Below, in pieces: positions 36,212 through 47,730 of a DNA stretch of 64,000 nucleotides. Numbering within the stretch: the stretch's first letter is position 1; each line of letters opens with the position of its first letter. Below the pieces are notes generated by a model. The model was not told where the DNA came from. It made no database searches and worked only from the letters and a program-made list of their open reading frames with translations. The translations under genes and the position numbers were made by a program. This DNA is from Lineolata rhizophorae (lineage: Eukaryota; Ascomycota; Dothideomycetes; Lineolatales; Lineolataceae): positions 961,918 to 1,025,917 of the forward strand of contig MU001679.1 of NCBI GenBank assembly GCA_010093515.1, in the 5' to 3' direction.

Positions 36212-38881
36212 GTTGAGGAGGACGAGACTGCGTACAGCTTGGACGAGTAAAGAACAACAGTGAAGTGTTCTTGGTGATTGCCCTTGATGCTCTCTGGGTC
36301 GAGGAGTGTGGCACAGCGCCTTATATATTGCTGAGATCGAGTGCCGGACGGGCCATCGCCGTTACAGTGGCCTTGTCCATCGCACCAGGGACGGCTGTCG
36401 GCATGTTGAGAGTGGCGGTCATGTTTACCCTTTGTCTGTGCCCAGGCGCGAAGTGGGGACACAGATTGAACAGATCTTCAATCCCGTTTACACACTTCAA
36501 AGAAAACAACGGTGCTGGGCAACCTGGACCTTGCTCGCCAGGGTCAGACACCTTCCACAATGCGCATGGGTCTGCCGACCGCCCAGAGATAGAGGTCGCA
36601 CCGCCTTGACGCCAAGGGCTCGTGTGCCTCTCTCTGGTGGCGGGCGGAGAGACGCGGGCGACAGGGTCCTTGACGGTGTGGGATTGAAATGCGGGCTGCC
36701 CGAATGGTTAGCTGGGTAGCCTTGGCTGGTTGGATAGCTATAAGTCCATGTGAGCTCGGGGATATCCATGTATGCCTGGAATGCTGGTTTGCAATTTATT
36801 TTCTGCACGGCCTCAAAGCTTGTTACGAGGCTTAGATACCCGAGCGCCGGCGGTTAGGTTCCTTTGATAACAAGGCCGTTGCACAACTTCCCGATTGATC
36901 CAGTAGAATCTGCCAGGCCCATTCTTTGAGCGGGGGCGGAGAAGGCCGAGTACACATTGCGCGCGCTCTCGCCGAGCGACGGTCCGGCCCAGGAGTTGAA
37001 GCGATGCGAGTGGTCCGGAGCCTGGCGGTTCATTTGCGGCGGACTCGGCGCTCTTGGGACCTCGCGCCAAGACGAGCGGAGCAGGCACGCCAAGATCGGC
37101 GGCGGCGGAAAGTTTATGTGCAACGGCGATCACGGGCAGCCAAGGCACCCCAAGGCTGGAGAATCGCGTGCGTCCGGAGCGAATCCCACACCTTCCGCTC
37201 CTGGCGCCGCACGACTGGCAGGTCGCGGGCCGTACAGGGCAACGCGCCTCGATTAGATATGGAAGCTGGGCGTAGGCTGGCTCCAAGTCGTGCTCCTGCC
37301 GAATGCGCGTGCGAAGGCCGCGTGTTTCCGCTCTCGACGCGGCGCCCGGAATCTGGTTCGGCGCGCCCCCTTGGCCGGCTTATGCGAAATAGATTGGATC
37401 GCCGGCTTCAGGTCGCGCCCGCCGCCGTCAAATGTGCGGCCGCGGCCATTCCTTGGCTTAGCAGGGCCGGGACGGGCAGCTGGCCGCACCTGCCTATTCT
37501 GTAAATTACGGGCTTGGCGCTCTCCTGGACCGAAGGTGTGCTGCTGAGGAAAGCCCTGCGGTTCGCTGGGAGTCCAGTATGTAGCATTCGCCGAGTTACG
37601 TGACTGACATACCTCCCGTGGCGCTACCCCAGATCGTCGAAGCCCTCTCGCCTTCCAGAATCTGTGCGGCCGAACCAATAGTGGACCGACTGGTTGTGAG
37701 CGTCCCGTCCCTTTGTGCAGGTACCGTCTTGCCGCCAGGTGATTGGTTCCAGCTCGAAAGACATCTGTAAACACCAAACAAGGCCAAGACACCCGACGCC
37801 TGTCGCATAATCCAGTCGACCCGGGGAATGCTACTTCGAAACCTGGATTTTAGAGAGCGATCCCGTAGTGGCCACAAAGCTTGGTGTTGAGTCCCGGCGC
37901 TTCATGCGCGAGGATTCCTGGATGGTGGGAATTCTTGGACGCTCGGCGAATACTACACTACATAAGTCCTTGCATCATCCCTTCGTTCCCAAGTCTGAGG
38001 GCCGTTTCTCTTTCCTGTTTCGACTTTGTGAGCCATCTCACCACTGCTTTAATTTGTGCTGTGTGGGAATTAAGCTTATCTCACCTATTATTCCAAGTAG
38101 GTGCTTTACGTGCAGAGGTGTTTCTCGTGCCGAGAGTCGTAAACGCATGGACGCCGATCGAGTTACCTTTCTGGTTAATGGCTGCGCGCCTGGTATTCCG
38201 CCTACCACACTCTTTTAGACTAGCCACCCTGGTTGCACTGTTGCCTTGGAGGCTTGGGTCGCAGGCCCGCTACTCACCTGCGGTTCAGTTGTAACCAGCT
38301 TCCTTCTTGGCCGACGTATATCCTTAACCTTCATATTTGTGTTGACATTATGCAACTCTTTCATGCTGAAGTGACGCCATACTCAATGTGAGTCCGGGCT
38401 GATGCTCTCAAAGCTGCTTGTGAGTGCACATTCTAGTAACATCCCACGTTCCTCTATAGTTAGCTTCGAGCCCGCATTTTCTCCCGTCCTACTTACTCGA
38501 GACAGTGCTCCGACGGGGTTTAGGACTGGAAGGTAGTAACGGCACGATAAGTCTGCATTCTTGCAATGCCTAAAAGTGGGAAAGTGGATGTTCCGAAAAG
38601 AACGTGTAGGTAGTCAGGCAACAGCAGTAAAGCCGGGGGTGCAAGGAAAAGAGCTGGAGTCGAGATATACCGCGCCGGGGATGGGCAGCCGTGAAGCAAA
38701 GTCGCAGTTGTCAATTGAGTCATTTAGGTCCAACCGAATTGTCAATCTTGCAGAAGGTACAGACATTGCCTATTTTCACTCTCCAGCTTGTGTTAGTTCA
38801 AGGTAGATAGTGGCCCACGGTTACATGGCTCTAGGTTTGCACGCCGTGCATTGCTGAAATTGTAATACTTAAAACTTTTGT
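36212..38881. other. Spacer, 2.7 kb
   Basis: This is the promoter of the choice-of-anchor B gene on the left and the 3' flank of NSE1 on the right. A GC-rich core at about 36900-37500 carries open frames on both strands, with arginine-rich translation typical of chance frames. No domain, RNA gene or repeat is recognised. Confidence 0.45.
36321..36328 (-). promoter_or_regulatory. TATA box of the choice-of-anchor B gene
   Basis: On the minus strand the text AATATATAAGGCGC reads toward the start codon at 36211 from about 110 bp upstream, a normal place for a fungal TATA box. Confidence 0.6.
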
Positions 38882-40063
38882 TTATTCGTCGTCTTCAACG
38901 AGCATTGTAGCATCGTCTCCGTTGTTAGTCCGCGGAGTCCTCCTCGAATTGCTGGTACCCGAACTTCTATTATTGACCCTCGGATCGGCCTTCTCTCCAA
39001 CAAAATTCCGGCCTGTCCAGTCCTCCTTGCACACGGGGCATTTCCGCTCCGTTTGCGTGCGGAAGAAGTTTTCCACGCAAATGTTATGCAGACGGCAATT
39101 ACACCTTCGCTTCGAACAGCGTTGACCCTATGAGACTCATGAGTTCCGTGACACAAATTGAAGTCGATACGTTGAGCCGGATATAGCAGATTCCAAGCCA
39201 CTTATACATACCACCGTCACAATTTCCCTGCACGCCTCGCACATCTTGATCCTCTGCCATTGATTCGGATTGCCCTCATCCGGCGGATCGTTATACGTGT
39301 CCACCAACCAATTCCTCAGCTCCATCAGCGCCCTCGGTGACAGGCTATAATACCCCCTCCTGCTCCGCTCCAGCCAACCCTCCTCCTTCAGACTAGCCAA
39401 GAGATCCTCAGCCTGCTTCATCGTGATAGCCTTGACCGACTGACTCTGCCCGCCCTCCAGCCCCGCTTGCGACTCGTCCGCCGGCACCGAGGACCGCTGT
39501 GTGGCGCCTCCTCCTCCTCCCCCGCCCCCTTGCAGCGGCGGCCGGTGCAGCTGCACCGCATCCATGGCCCTGACCGCCATGATCTCCGCCCTCTCCCTAT
39601 TGTGCGTCTCGAACATTGCGTCGAGCACGCGCTTGATGAAGGCGATCTCGTCGGCCGAGTGTGCCGTCGCCAGCTGCGTCAGCGCGTCCGACGTCGTGTT
39701 GACGAGCGCGTAGACGCGCGCCCGGCCGCCGTGCTGCGGCAGCGCCGACCGCACCTCGTAGTCGAGCGGGCCCAGCGCTGCGTTCAGCGTGCCCACGTAG
39801 TTGCGGAAGTCGGCCTCCGTCACGTCGTTGACGAGGAACGAACGCTCCTCTGCGACGTCGCGTTTCCCCTCGGTCAGCTTGTCTTTGGGGAACGAGTGCG
39901 CGAGGTCGCGTGGCCGCATCGTCTGCTATCGCCTACCTTTGATTGAAAATATTCGCGCAAGTATGGGTTTGGCGTCCTCAAACGTCATGGCAGGGCGCGC
40001 CAGAAATGCCTGTAAAAAGGCCCGATGGGTGGTGTCGTAGGCCTCATCTGGCTCTTCGGACAT
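38882..40063 (-). CDS. NSE1: Smc5/6 complex subunit Nse1 (RING-like)
   Basis: Three exons, 40063-39937, 39849-39212 and 39127-38882, give 336 residues. Exon 1 encodes MSEEPDEAYDTTHRAFLQAF and ARPAMTFEDAKPIL, the conserved Nse1 opening. Intron 1 has a CTGACC branch; without it the frame would seem to start at 39919. The middle contains winged-helix text (IAFIKRVLDAMFETHN, the stretch AITMKQAEDLLASLKEEGWL, and YYSLSPRALMELRNWL). The C-terminal RING-like finger has CEAC, then CSKRRCNCRLHNICV and KCPVC, with intron 2 placed between the first and second metal pairs. Nse1 acts with Nse3 and Nse4 in the Smc5/6 complex in homologous-recombination repair and replication-fork stability and supports ubiquitin ligase activity. 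The tail ends in a short acidic stretch. Confidence 0.92.
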
Positions 40064-40820
40064 AGTAGATATCGAGGTCGGACCCTACTTCAAACAGCTC
40101 GTGCGAGCAACGGATTGTGGTCCAAATACCCCGTAGTAGGTGAACAGCTTGTCATAAGGGACCAAAGGACGCGAGACTCCGATCTAGGGACGCGTCGAGA
40201 TACCACGCGCCTTATCTGCACGTGACAGCATGTACTACCTTGGTTTTCCTAATCTGGACCTTGGGCGAAACTTTCCCTTTTCTGTACCACAAAGTATGAG
40301 GTACATCTAGACATGCCAGCGGGCATCCGGGACATGCACAACATAAAGTTCTAGACCACGCAAGGCGCACATCAGAACTCAATCTGAATCTCTTTCAACT
40401 CCATGGGGTAGAGATTGTCTTCTAACGTAACATGTGACGTATATATCCGTTTTCATCGTCGATCTGGACAAGCAGACCCTAAAAGGGTCAGACCACAACA
40501 AAGGCCCTCGATTTACTCACGTGTGCAGGAAGGAAGGAATTCTAGGTAGCATGTTCAAACGACACGAATGCTGAATCTGTGCAGGAGTGGTGTGCTCATC
40601 TATAGGAGTGGGCGCCCGATGTCCATCAAAAGCGAGTGAATCCACTTGCTCAACCCCTCCAAGTTCCCCATCCATGCACCATACCCGATGCAAAACTTGA
40701 ATACCAACGCCTTGGCCCAAGAAAAAAAGACAATACCGACCTTTCGGCTATCCAATAAGACAGAACCCGCAGAATATACATGTTTCCGTTGCCAATATCA
40801 AATAGGTGTGTACGTGATGC
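40064..40820. other. Spacer between two minus-strand genes
   Basis: Promoter of NSE1 and 3' flank of the phosphatase gene. AT-richer, with no frame worth keeping. Confidence 0.45.
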
Positions 40821-43493
40821 TCATGCGGCCTTGGGGGACTGTTCCACAAGCCACTCAAGCACGCTTTCGTAGCAGAGGACGTACTGCCGCAGGCTCTGCA
40901 CCATGCTAAGCCGTTGCAGCCGGAAGTCTTCCACTGTCTTCTCAATCAAGTCGACGTCATCGCGGCTCGTCCAGGTGGTGTCGAGCGAATGGTCGAAGAA
41001 CGGGTTGCTTCCGCCCGTATCAAGGTCCATCGGAGTACCCTGACGAGTCGACCGTTGCATTCGTTGCCGCTTGAGCATATCAATGACCGAATCAACTGTG
41101 CAAAAGGTGCCCGTGCGGCCGCAACCCGCGCTGCAATGGACAAGCACTGGACGTGCGTCGGGAGGATCAGGTGCAGCATACTGGCTCGGAGCACCGTTCG
41201 CGGCTCGAACCACTGCATCGCACTGCTCGACCAGACCCAGCAAGTGGGCTGGATGTGCAGGGGCGCCAAAGTCCGGCCAAGTCGAATATTGTAGCTGAGT
41301 GATTTCCCTCATTCGCTCAAACGGACAGTCGTCATTCGATAACGTGAATTTGCGGACGATAACGTAGGGTTGTTCAGTGGAAGGCGATGCGGACGACTCC
41401 TTCGGGAGCTTGTCGGTTGAGTGAGAGGCGCGGTGACCCATCGAAGGCCTCTCCCGGCGACGGTTGATCCTTGATGGTTCGAGAGACGCCCGGTGCTCTG
41501 AAAGGAAGTTTAGGTTTATGTGGCCAAAACGCTTCCCATTCCAATAATTATGGGCCTTGACTTGCCCGCCCTCCTTCTCCGCAGTGAGCATAACAATGAC
41601 ACGAATGTCCTGTTGCCAGACCACGTTCCAGAAATCCTATCACATAGTGAGCTCGTGCATAGAGAGATAGGCGAAAGAAGTTCAACTCACATTGAAAGTC
41701 GCAGGCATCGGGCCTTGGGTTGCAATGTACCGCTTGTTCGACCACGCAGCTTTGACGTGATTGGCGTTAATGTAGTCGCAGCCACCCTCGCAAGGCCCCT
41801 GGAGTTTAACCCTGGTATGCTCGTATGGCCAGATATTGTTGTACCGATTCTTGGAGCCCTTTTCGATACCGGCGATCTGGATAGAACTCCGAACGTTTGG
41901 AGTCGGCGAACCGTATACCACTTTCCCATTAAGTGCGTCCTGCATCCTTTTCTGTTCTCGACGTTCAATCTGTAGGAAGCCGTTTGAGATGGATTTCCCT
42001 CTATCAGAAGAATTGATAGCCTTTTGCATCCACTTCGGAAGACTCTGCTCCGTTTCCTTGCTGAAAGTGCTTGGAAGCTTCACAGAAATTTGCCCCACGC
42101 CGCCTATAAGGTCCATATTTTGTCGGATATTCCCAAAGAAGGGGTTTGCGGCGCTCTTGACATTTGGCATCGGGCAACCTCCACAAACTTGGGCAACAGC
42201 AGGCCCTTCCGAATCCACCGAGGAAGTCCGTGACGATGCCGAGCTCGAAGCCACGTCGTAGTCTTGAGTTATGTAGTTCGGAAATTTCTTAGAGAACTCG
42301 ACAAAGCCACCGCGGATGATGTAGGATACGCCGTTCCAGCCCTCATTTACAAATTTTTTCAGAATGTTCGTGCAGGATATTGCGTCTTTCAATGTGGCAG
42401 AATTGCCGTCATATACGATGATATACCTGCTACTCCTCCACCGCTCGAACCTGTCGCGCTGCTCGTCGTCCTTGAACGTCTCGGCGAGTTTCTGCACGTT
42501 GAATGACGGCCGTTTGAGAAGAGTGGTCGGAATGCAGAGATTCAGAGCGCCGCATATCCTTGACCGGAAATATTGAGTTGAAACGCGCAGATCAAGCAAC
42601 AGCACTTCTTCGTGGAACGCTTCTAGAAGTCCAATGACATGCTGCGGCGTCACAACCGTCGGCTCTGCGGGCTTATGCTCGGACTCTAGTTGCGAAGGCA
42701 AAGTCTCGGCACGGCCCTGGTGTTGACCGAGCATCAATGACGTTCGGTCTGAAGGTAGTGAAAGCCGAGAATGTCGCGGATCCGGAGAGGCACGAAGGCC
42801 GTTGTCAGACTCGTTGTCGGTGAAGCTAGCAGGGGAGTGCCGTCTAGGACGATCTAGAATTCCGGAATCGCATGACAACAGTCGTTTGGGAGAGCGGGGA
42901 TGTGGCATCTGCTCGGATTGCTGCGTGCTCGAACCGTTACCTTCGGCCTTAGTCGTTGGTGATACCGGCGAAGCAGACGGCTTTTGTGATTTCAACGGAC
43001 TGGAAGAGGAACGCGACGAACGGCCGGGGGCGACGTTCAGGGGCTTGTCGACGTTGCCAAAGTCACCAAAAGGCGGGAACGTCAAGGTGCTCCGCTCGTA
43101 CGAATTGCGTTCAGACTCGCGCCTGAAGGCTTCGAATTCGGCGTTGTGCTCCAGCGGAATGACGCGAGGCGACATGGCGGCTGTCGACCTCACATTGGAC
43201 GTCGGTGGGCTCCAGTTCGCTCTGGCATGCTGGTTGGCGCTAGAATTAAACGTTTCTCTCTCAGGGTCGACGGCGATGCCGAAATAATTGGGGCTAGAGG
43301 TCGTCGAGTCCTTGGGGGCGCGGGGCAGGGGCGTCCTCAGCTCGGTCGCGGCCCCATGCGGCGGGACGAACGATGACGGAGTGCGCGAGCTGGTCGGCCG
43401 GGATTGGGGCGGGGGCCGATCTTGTCGAGGCTGAGGGTGCGGGTGCGACGACGGCTCCCAGATATGGGGGGACTGCGGCGATGCCGTCGTCAT
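40821..43493 (-). CDS. Rhodanese-domain protein tyrosine phosphatase (Pyp1/2 type)
   Basis: Two exons, 43493-41691 and 41636-40821, give 872 residues; a start at 43556 is also open. The first 300 residues are Ser/Pro-rich and disordered, with many S/TP sites. A rhodanese-like domain follows (VLLLDLRVSTQYFRSRICGA to GGFVEFSKKFP); its active loop reads YDGNSA, without the catalytic cysteine, so it is probably a binding module, as in MAPK phosphatases and Cdc25. The PTP domain has KNRYNNIWPYEHTRV, DYINANHV, ATQGP, DFWNVVW, WPDFGAP with the general-acid Asp, the signature VHCSAGCGRTG with the catalytic Cys and Arg, and a C-terminal Q-loop (QSLRQYVLCYES). This layout matches fission yeast Pyp1 and Pyp2, which dephosphorylate the stress MAPK. 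The same target is likely here. Confidence 0.95.
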
Positions 43494-43959
43494 GGTCACA
43501 AGTTGGATGGGGACGGCTGCAATCGCAGTGCTCGAGAATGGGCTGGCGAGGCCCAAATGGCGGACAGCGCAACGGTGACGAGCATAAGAGCGCAGCCACC
43601 GCGGTGGCGCCGGTGATGTAATGTGGCGAGGGGGAGTCAGAAAACCAGGGGCGAGGCGGTGCGCGTCGCGGCGAGCGAAAAGGGCAGCGCAGCACGCCCG
43701 GCCGGTGAAGGTTGAAGAAGCGGCCCCAAGGCGAGATGGAGGCTCCGAGGGCGATGGAAAGAAGGACGACGAGCCGGTGGAGCTGGATGGTTGGAAATCG
43801 ACTCTGGAGGGTGCGTGGGTGGGCGGCCAAGCGGCAGGCAGGGCCCAGAGCGGACGGGGACCGGGGGGTGGCGCCAGGCGATCGCTCAGGGTCCACTCTC
43901 GGTCTCTTGGAAGCAGGGCCGGGCAACGAGCAGCGGGCGGGCGCTGCCGACCTACATAC

Positions 43960-43986
43960 CACGAGCCTACTTACTCCGTACTGCTG
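43960..43986. repeat. Short dispersed repeat, copy 2
   Basis: CACGAGCCTAC, then TTACTCCGTA and CTGCTG. It agrees with 26924-26946 apart from a 4-nt TACT duplication, and similar CCTCC text follows both. Confidence 0.6.
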
Positions 43987-45580
43987 TGCCTCCGCAGCGC
44001 GCGATTACCCACGCGCGACAGCTGAGAGCGCGCCAAGCCGGCCGATAAAACGACTCCATGGCGCCTCTCGCCCGCGGCTGGCCCGGACGGCCGGCTTCGG
44101 CGCCGTCGTTGACCCATCTCTCCCGCCTCCCGCGATTCTAGACCGCGCCCCGTCGCGTGCCTCGACGCGCCCGGCCACTCGCAACGATTCCACGCCCACC
44201 CACCAGGGCCGCCTCGACTGGACCCTTCGCCTGGCGAAATTGAAATCAGGTTCCGTCCGCCCCCGGCAGCTGTGCTCCCGGCGCGAATCGTGTGACATTA
44301 GGGCAAAGTTTTGGACCGTGGTTCCCGTCGGCTTGGCGCAAAACGAAACCACTCGGGTCTCTGCATCACGAGCGGCCCTCTGGGCTTGGATGTTTTCACG
44401 GCAATGCCCCGGGTGTCCGTGTACCCAAATTAACTCCCACTGCTGCGGCCGCCCAATTGGCCCGCCCGTCGCTCGACGAACAGGGCTCGCCAAATGCGCG
44501 GCCCCTCCCCAGGCCCCGAGGCCCCAGCCAGGCCGGGATGGCCTCATGTACAGTACGTACCTACCGCTCGGGCACCTCATGTACTACATACCCCGCACTA
44601 CCGCGTAAATTAGTGGGACGACACATGTACGAATTAGGACGCGAACTATCTAGGACTTCGTGGCTCGTCCCAAGCAGCAGCCAGGTAGACGTGGTTTGGC
44701 TTCGGGCCGCATGGCGGTAAACGCACGAACGGGCCCAGAATTCTGTCGAGCCTGCCGCTTGTGATTCATGTCTCACCACCTCGGGTAGGTCGGGCGGCGG
44801 CGGGGGAACTGCCTCGCCCCGCCAGATCGTGATTTGGAGGTGTGAGATTGAAGATCTTTGAAGATGCCTCCTCCTTACTTGACGTAGGTAAGTCGAAACG
44901 TTTCAAAACCGAGTTGCCACACTTCGGCCGCCGGGAGCCTCCATACTTCCCACGCTACCCACGGGAGCAGGTATCTACGTACTTCAGTTTACCCAGTCCC
45001 TACACGATATGAATCCTCCGGCAGCAAAGATTCAGTGCGGAGTGCCGTATCCCCGGTACCCACGTAGTAGCACCGGCCGATGGAGATTGCAGCCTCGTGC
45101 CTGGTACGTACCGGCCTATAGCGGGTGCTGGTAAGCCCTGACGCGCGTCTACCACCCACGCGGTCGGGGCCCCGTCACCAACGTCACACCTGCACAAATC
45201 GTACCACCGCGCGAACGAGATGCGCTACCGCGTTCCGACTGCAGCTTCCGCCCGCGTCGCCGCGCCGCCGCTTGGTGCCCCAGTGCCAAGAGAATTCTCC
45301 CGCCCTCGCCCGCAACGGCTACGCCATGAAGTCCTATGTAGGTACAGCGCCTACGTAGTATGCATGTACCTACCTACGTAGTACAGTAGCTGGAACCGTT
45401 GCCCAATCTCCCACACTCCCAGTTGGGTAAGCCCGTCGCCCTCGGTACCCCGCCGACGTCATTCTCTCCCCATCCCACTGCGCTATACATACGCAGAGAC
45501 AGGCTGCACCGACAGCCTCCTATTCCATCGCCTTCCACCACCTCAGAACACGACAGTTCCAAAACCTATCCCGGCACCAA

Positions 45581-45594
45581 CCCCCCCCCCCCCC
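45581..45594. repeat. Poly-C tract next to a start codon
   Basis: Fourteen consecutive C residues end 14 nt before the kelch-gene ATG. Such runs are prone to length error in sequencing and to slippage. Confidence 0.9.
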
Positions 45595-45608
45595 TTCCCC
45601 GCGGCACG

Positions 45609-46252
45609 ATGGAGCCCGCCACAGTCGGCATCCTCTCGACGGCGGAATCGCTGCTCTCGGGCGCCGTCGGCATCGCCAAGGGCCTCCGCCGCGCCACCCT
45701 CCCCCTCACGGCCACGTGCTCGCGCGTCGCCGACGCGCCCGTCCCGCGCGCCGGCCACTCCCTCTCCGTCGTCAAGGGCCGCGCCTACATCTTCGGCGGC
45801 ACCGCCGGGGACCCGAGTAGCTTCGACGCGTCCCCGTCGGCCACCGCCGCCCCCGCTACCGACACTGCTACCCCAGACAACGCCGTCCGCATGGTCATCC
45901 TCCCCTCGTCCGGCGTCGCCGGCGCCGACTACCAGACGCTGCCCGCGCGGCCGCGCCGCCCCGGCGGGCTCCTCCCCGCGCCGCGCATCCACCACGCGAG
46001 CGTCGCGCTCGGCGACGACATCTACGTCTTCGGCGGCGTCGTCACCGTCGGCAACGGCAACGACCGCCAACCCGACCCCCCGGGCCGCGTCTGGGTCTTC
46101 AACGCCAACAGCCACGCCTGGCACGCGCTGGACCCGGCGCCGGGATCGCCCGCCCCGCCGCCGCGCGAGCGCTTCGCCCTCGCCGTGTCGGACCGCCCGC
46201 CGCCGCGACGGCACGTCGTCGTGCGCGAGCGCCGCGGCAAGGACGACGACGA

Positions 46253-46285
<33 letters not shown>

Positions 46286-47120
46286 GCCGCCCCAGCGGCC
46301 GGCGGACCCCGCCGAGGTCGTGCCCGAGCCCCCCCCCGAGGACTCGTTCGGCACGCTGCTCGTGCACGGCGGCCGCGGCCTCGACGGCCGGCCGCTGGCC
46401 GACACGTGGGCGTTCGACGTGCGCTCGCGGACGTGGTCGGGGCTGCCGCCGGGGCCGGGCCCGGCGCGCGAGGGCGCCGGCCTGGCCGTGGCCGGGGACC
46501 GGCTGTACCGGTTCGGGGGCCGGGCGGCGTCGGGCGAGGACCTGGGCGGCTCGCTGGACGCGCTCGACGTGGGCGGCGTATGGAAGGCGTCGGACGAGGT
46601 GGATCCCAACGCGGGCGCGGCGGCGCCGCTGGGCGGCTGGGGCTGGGAGGAGGTGCCGTTCGCGGACGACGGCGGGCCGGCGGGCCGGCACGGCGCGGCC
46701 CTGCTCGAGGTCTCGACGGGGCAGGGCAGGCGCTACTTGCTGCTCGTCGGCGGGCGGTGCAGGGCGGCCTGGAGCGAGGCCGAGGACATGGCGCTCGACG
46801 ACATCTGGGCGGTTCAGCTGCCGCCCGAAAACGTCACGGCGGCGAAGATCAAGGACAGGATGAGGGAGGGGCTGCGCCAGGAGACGAGGCAGGAGAAGTG
46901 GGCCGAGGTCAAGTATCGCTACGTTAACGGGCCCGACGAGGATGTTAGCACGGTAAGGAGGAGCGAGGGATCCGAGGCCGAGAAGGGGTGCGGACGCAGA
47001 GCCATGTTCGCTGCGGCGCGCGGGACCGAAGTTGACGGTGCGAGCGTCGTGGTATGGGGTGGTGTTGATGCGCGTGGTAAAGTTGCGGACGATGGGTGGA
47101 TGGTCACGGTCTCTAACTAA
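45609..47120 (+). CDS. Kelch-type beta-propeller protein
   Basis: One frame of 503 residues starting MEPATVGILSTAESLLSGAV. Kelch-like blocks are spread through it: PRAGHSLSVVKGRAYIFGG, PRIHHASVALGDDIYVFGG, FGTLLVHGGRGLDGRPLADT, AGLAVAGDRLYRFGG, HGAALLEVSTGQGRRYLLLV and GASVVVWGGVD. Each has the hydrophobic-GG turn, and together they would make a six-bladed propeller of the galactose-oxidase central/kelch type. A low-complexity insert rich in Ala and Asp interrupts the third blade, and GC content there is extreme. No signal peptide is present, so it is likely intracellular and acts as a scaffold. A frame upstream of the ATG is open from 45399, but the poly-C tract in it makes an earlier start unlikely. 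A specific partner cannot be named. Confidence 0.85.
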
Positions 47121-47730
47121 AATGGATCAAGGTCATCCCTGCCTGCTCTAGTAATTTGTTTAGTTGACATGGCGCTCCTGTAGGCACGAAAAACATTTGA
47201 TAGTCCTTCGAGGTAATTTGAGACGAAAGATCGTGTTGCTGCTGCAACGAAATATCAAATAAAGGCCCACCTGATTGGACCCCCGCAATATTGCGCCATT
47301 CTAAGGCTCTTGCGCACAAATACTAGGTCAAGATAGCATGATTGCCTATGTATCCGGACGGACTAGGCGAATCCTTCCATGATTCGTTGGTGCTGCCGCG
47401 ATGTGCAAGAGAGAACAGATAAAGATCACACCAAGTTTCGGCGGTGATTACAAACCAAATGCTGAAGCCTAGCTCATCCGCTACATCAATTTTCAGCTAA
47501 AAGCGTCAATGGCATGCTCAAGAGTTCAAGAGGTGAAGAAAATCTCAAGTTTCGTATTAAGGCCTCGAACGAGGCGAATTAGTAGTCGCTATGCAGTGGT
47601 GCTCCGCCGTTGTGGTATCTTTTAACGCTCTAGCCAACTGAAAGAAGAGGGGGCCCCGGCAGCAGAATTGGCAGTTGCCGGGATGAGAACTGCCGTCCAA
47701 GAAGGCTCCTACGACAGCGCGCCCCCCGTC
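47121..47730. other. Convergent spacer
   Basis: 3' flanks of the kelch gene (+) and the SFH5 gene (-). No feature is recognised. Confidence 0.45.

Larger units (their letters stand above)
43494..45608. promoter_or_regulatory. Divergent upstream region, phosphatase / kelch gene
   Basis: 2.1 kb between two divergent starts. It holds one copy of the short dispersed repeat (43960-43986). From 44554 to 45380 the palindrome TACGTA occurs at least five times (44554, 44976, 45105, 45352, 45375). A run of 14 C residues (45581-45594) lies just upstream of the kelch start codon. The frames within it are chance products of GC-rich DNA. Confidence 0.5.

Noticed and set aside
45543-46691. 382-codon frame on the minus strand opposite the kelch gene
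   Set aside because: Arg/Val/Ala-rich mirror of a GC-rich gene; no domain, and the plus-strand frame has kelch repeats.
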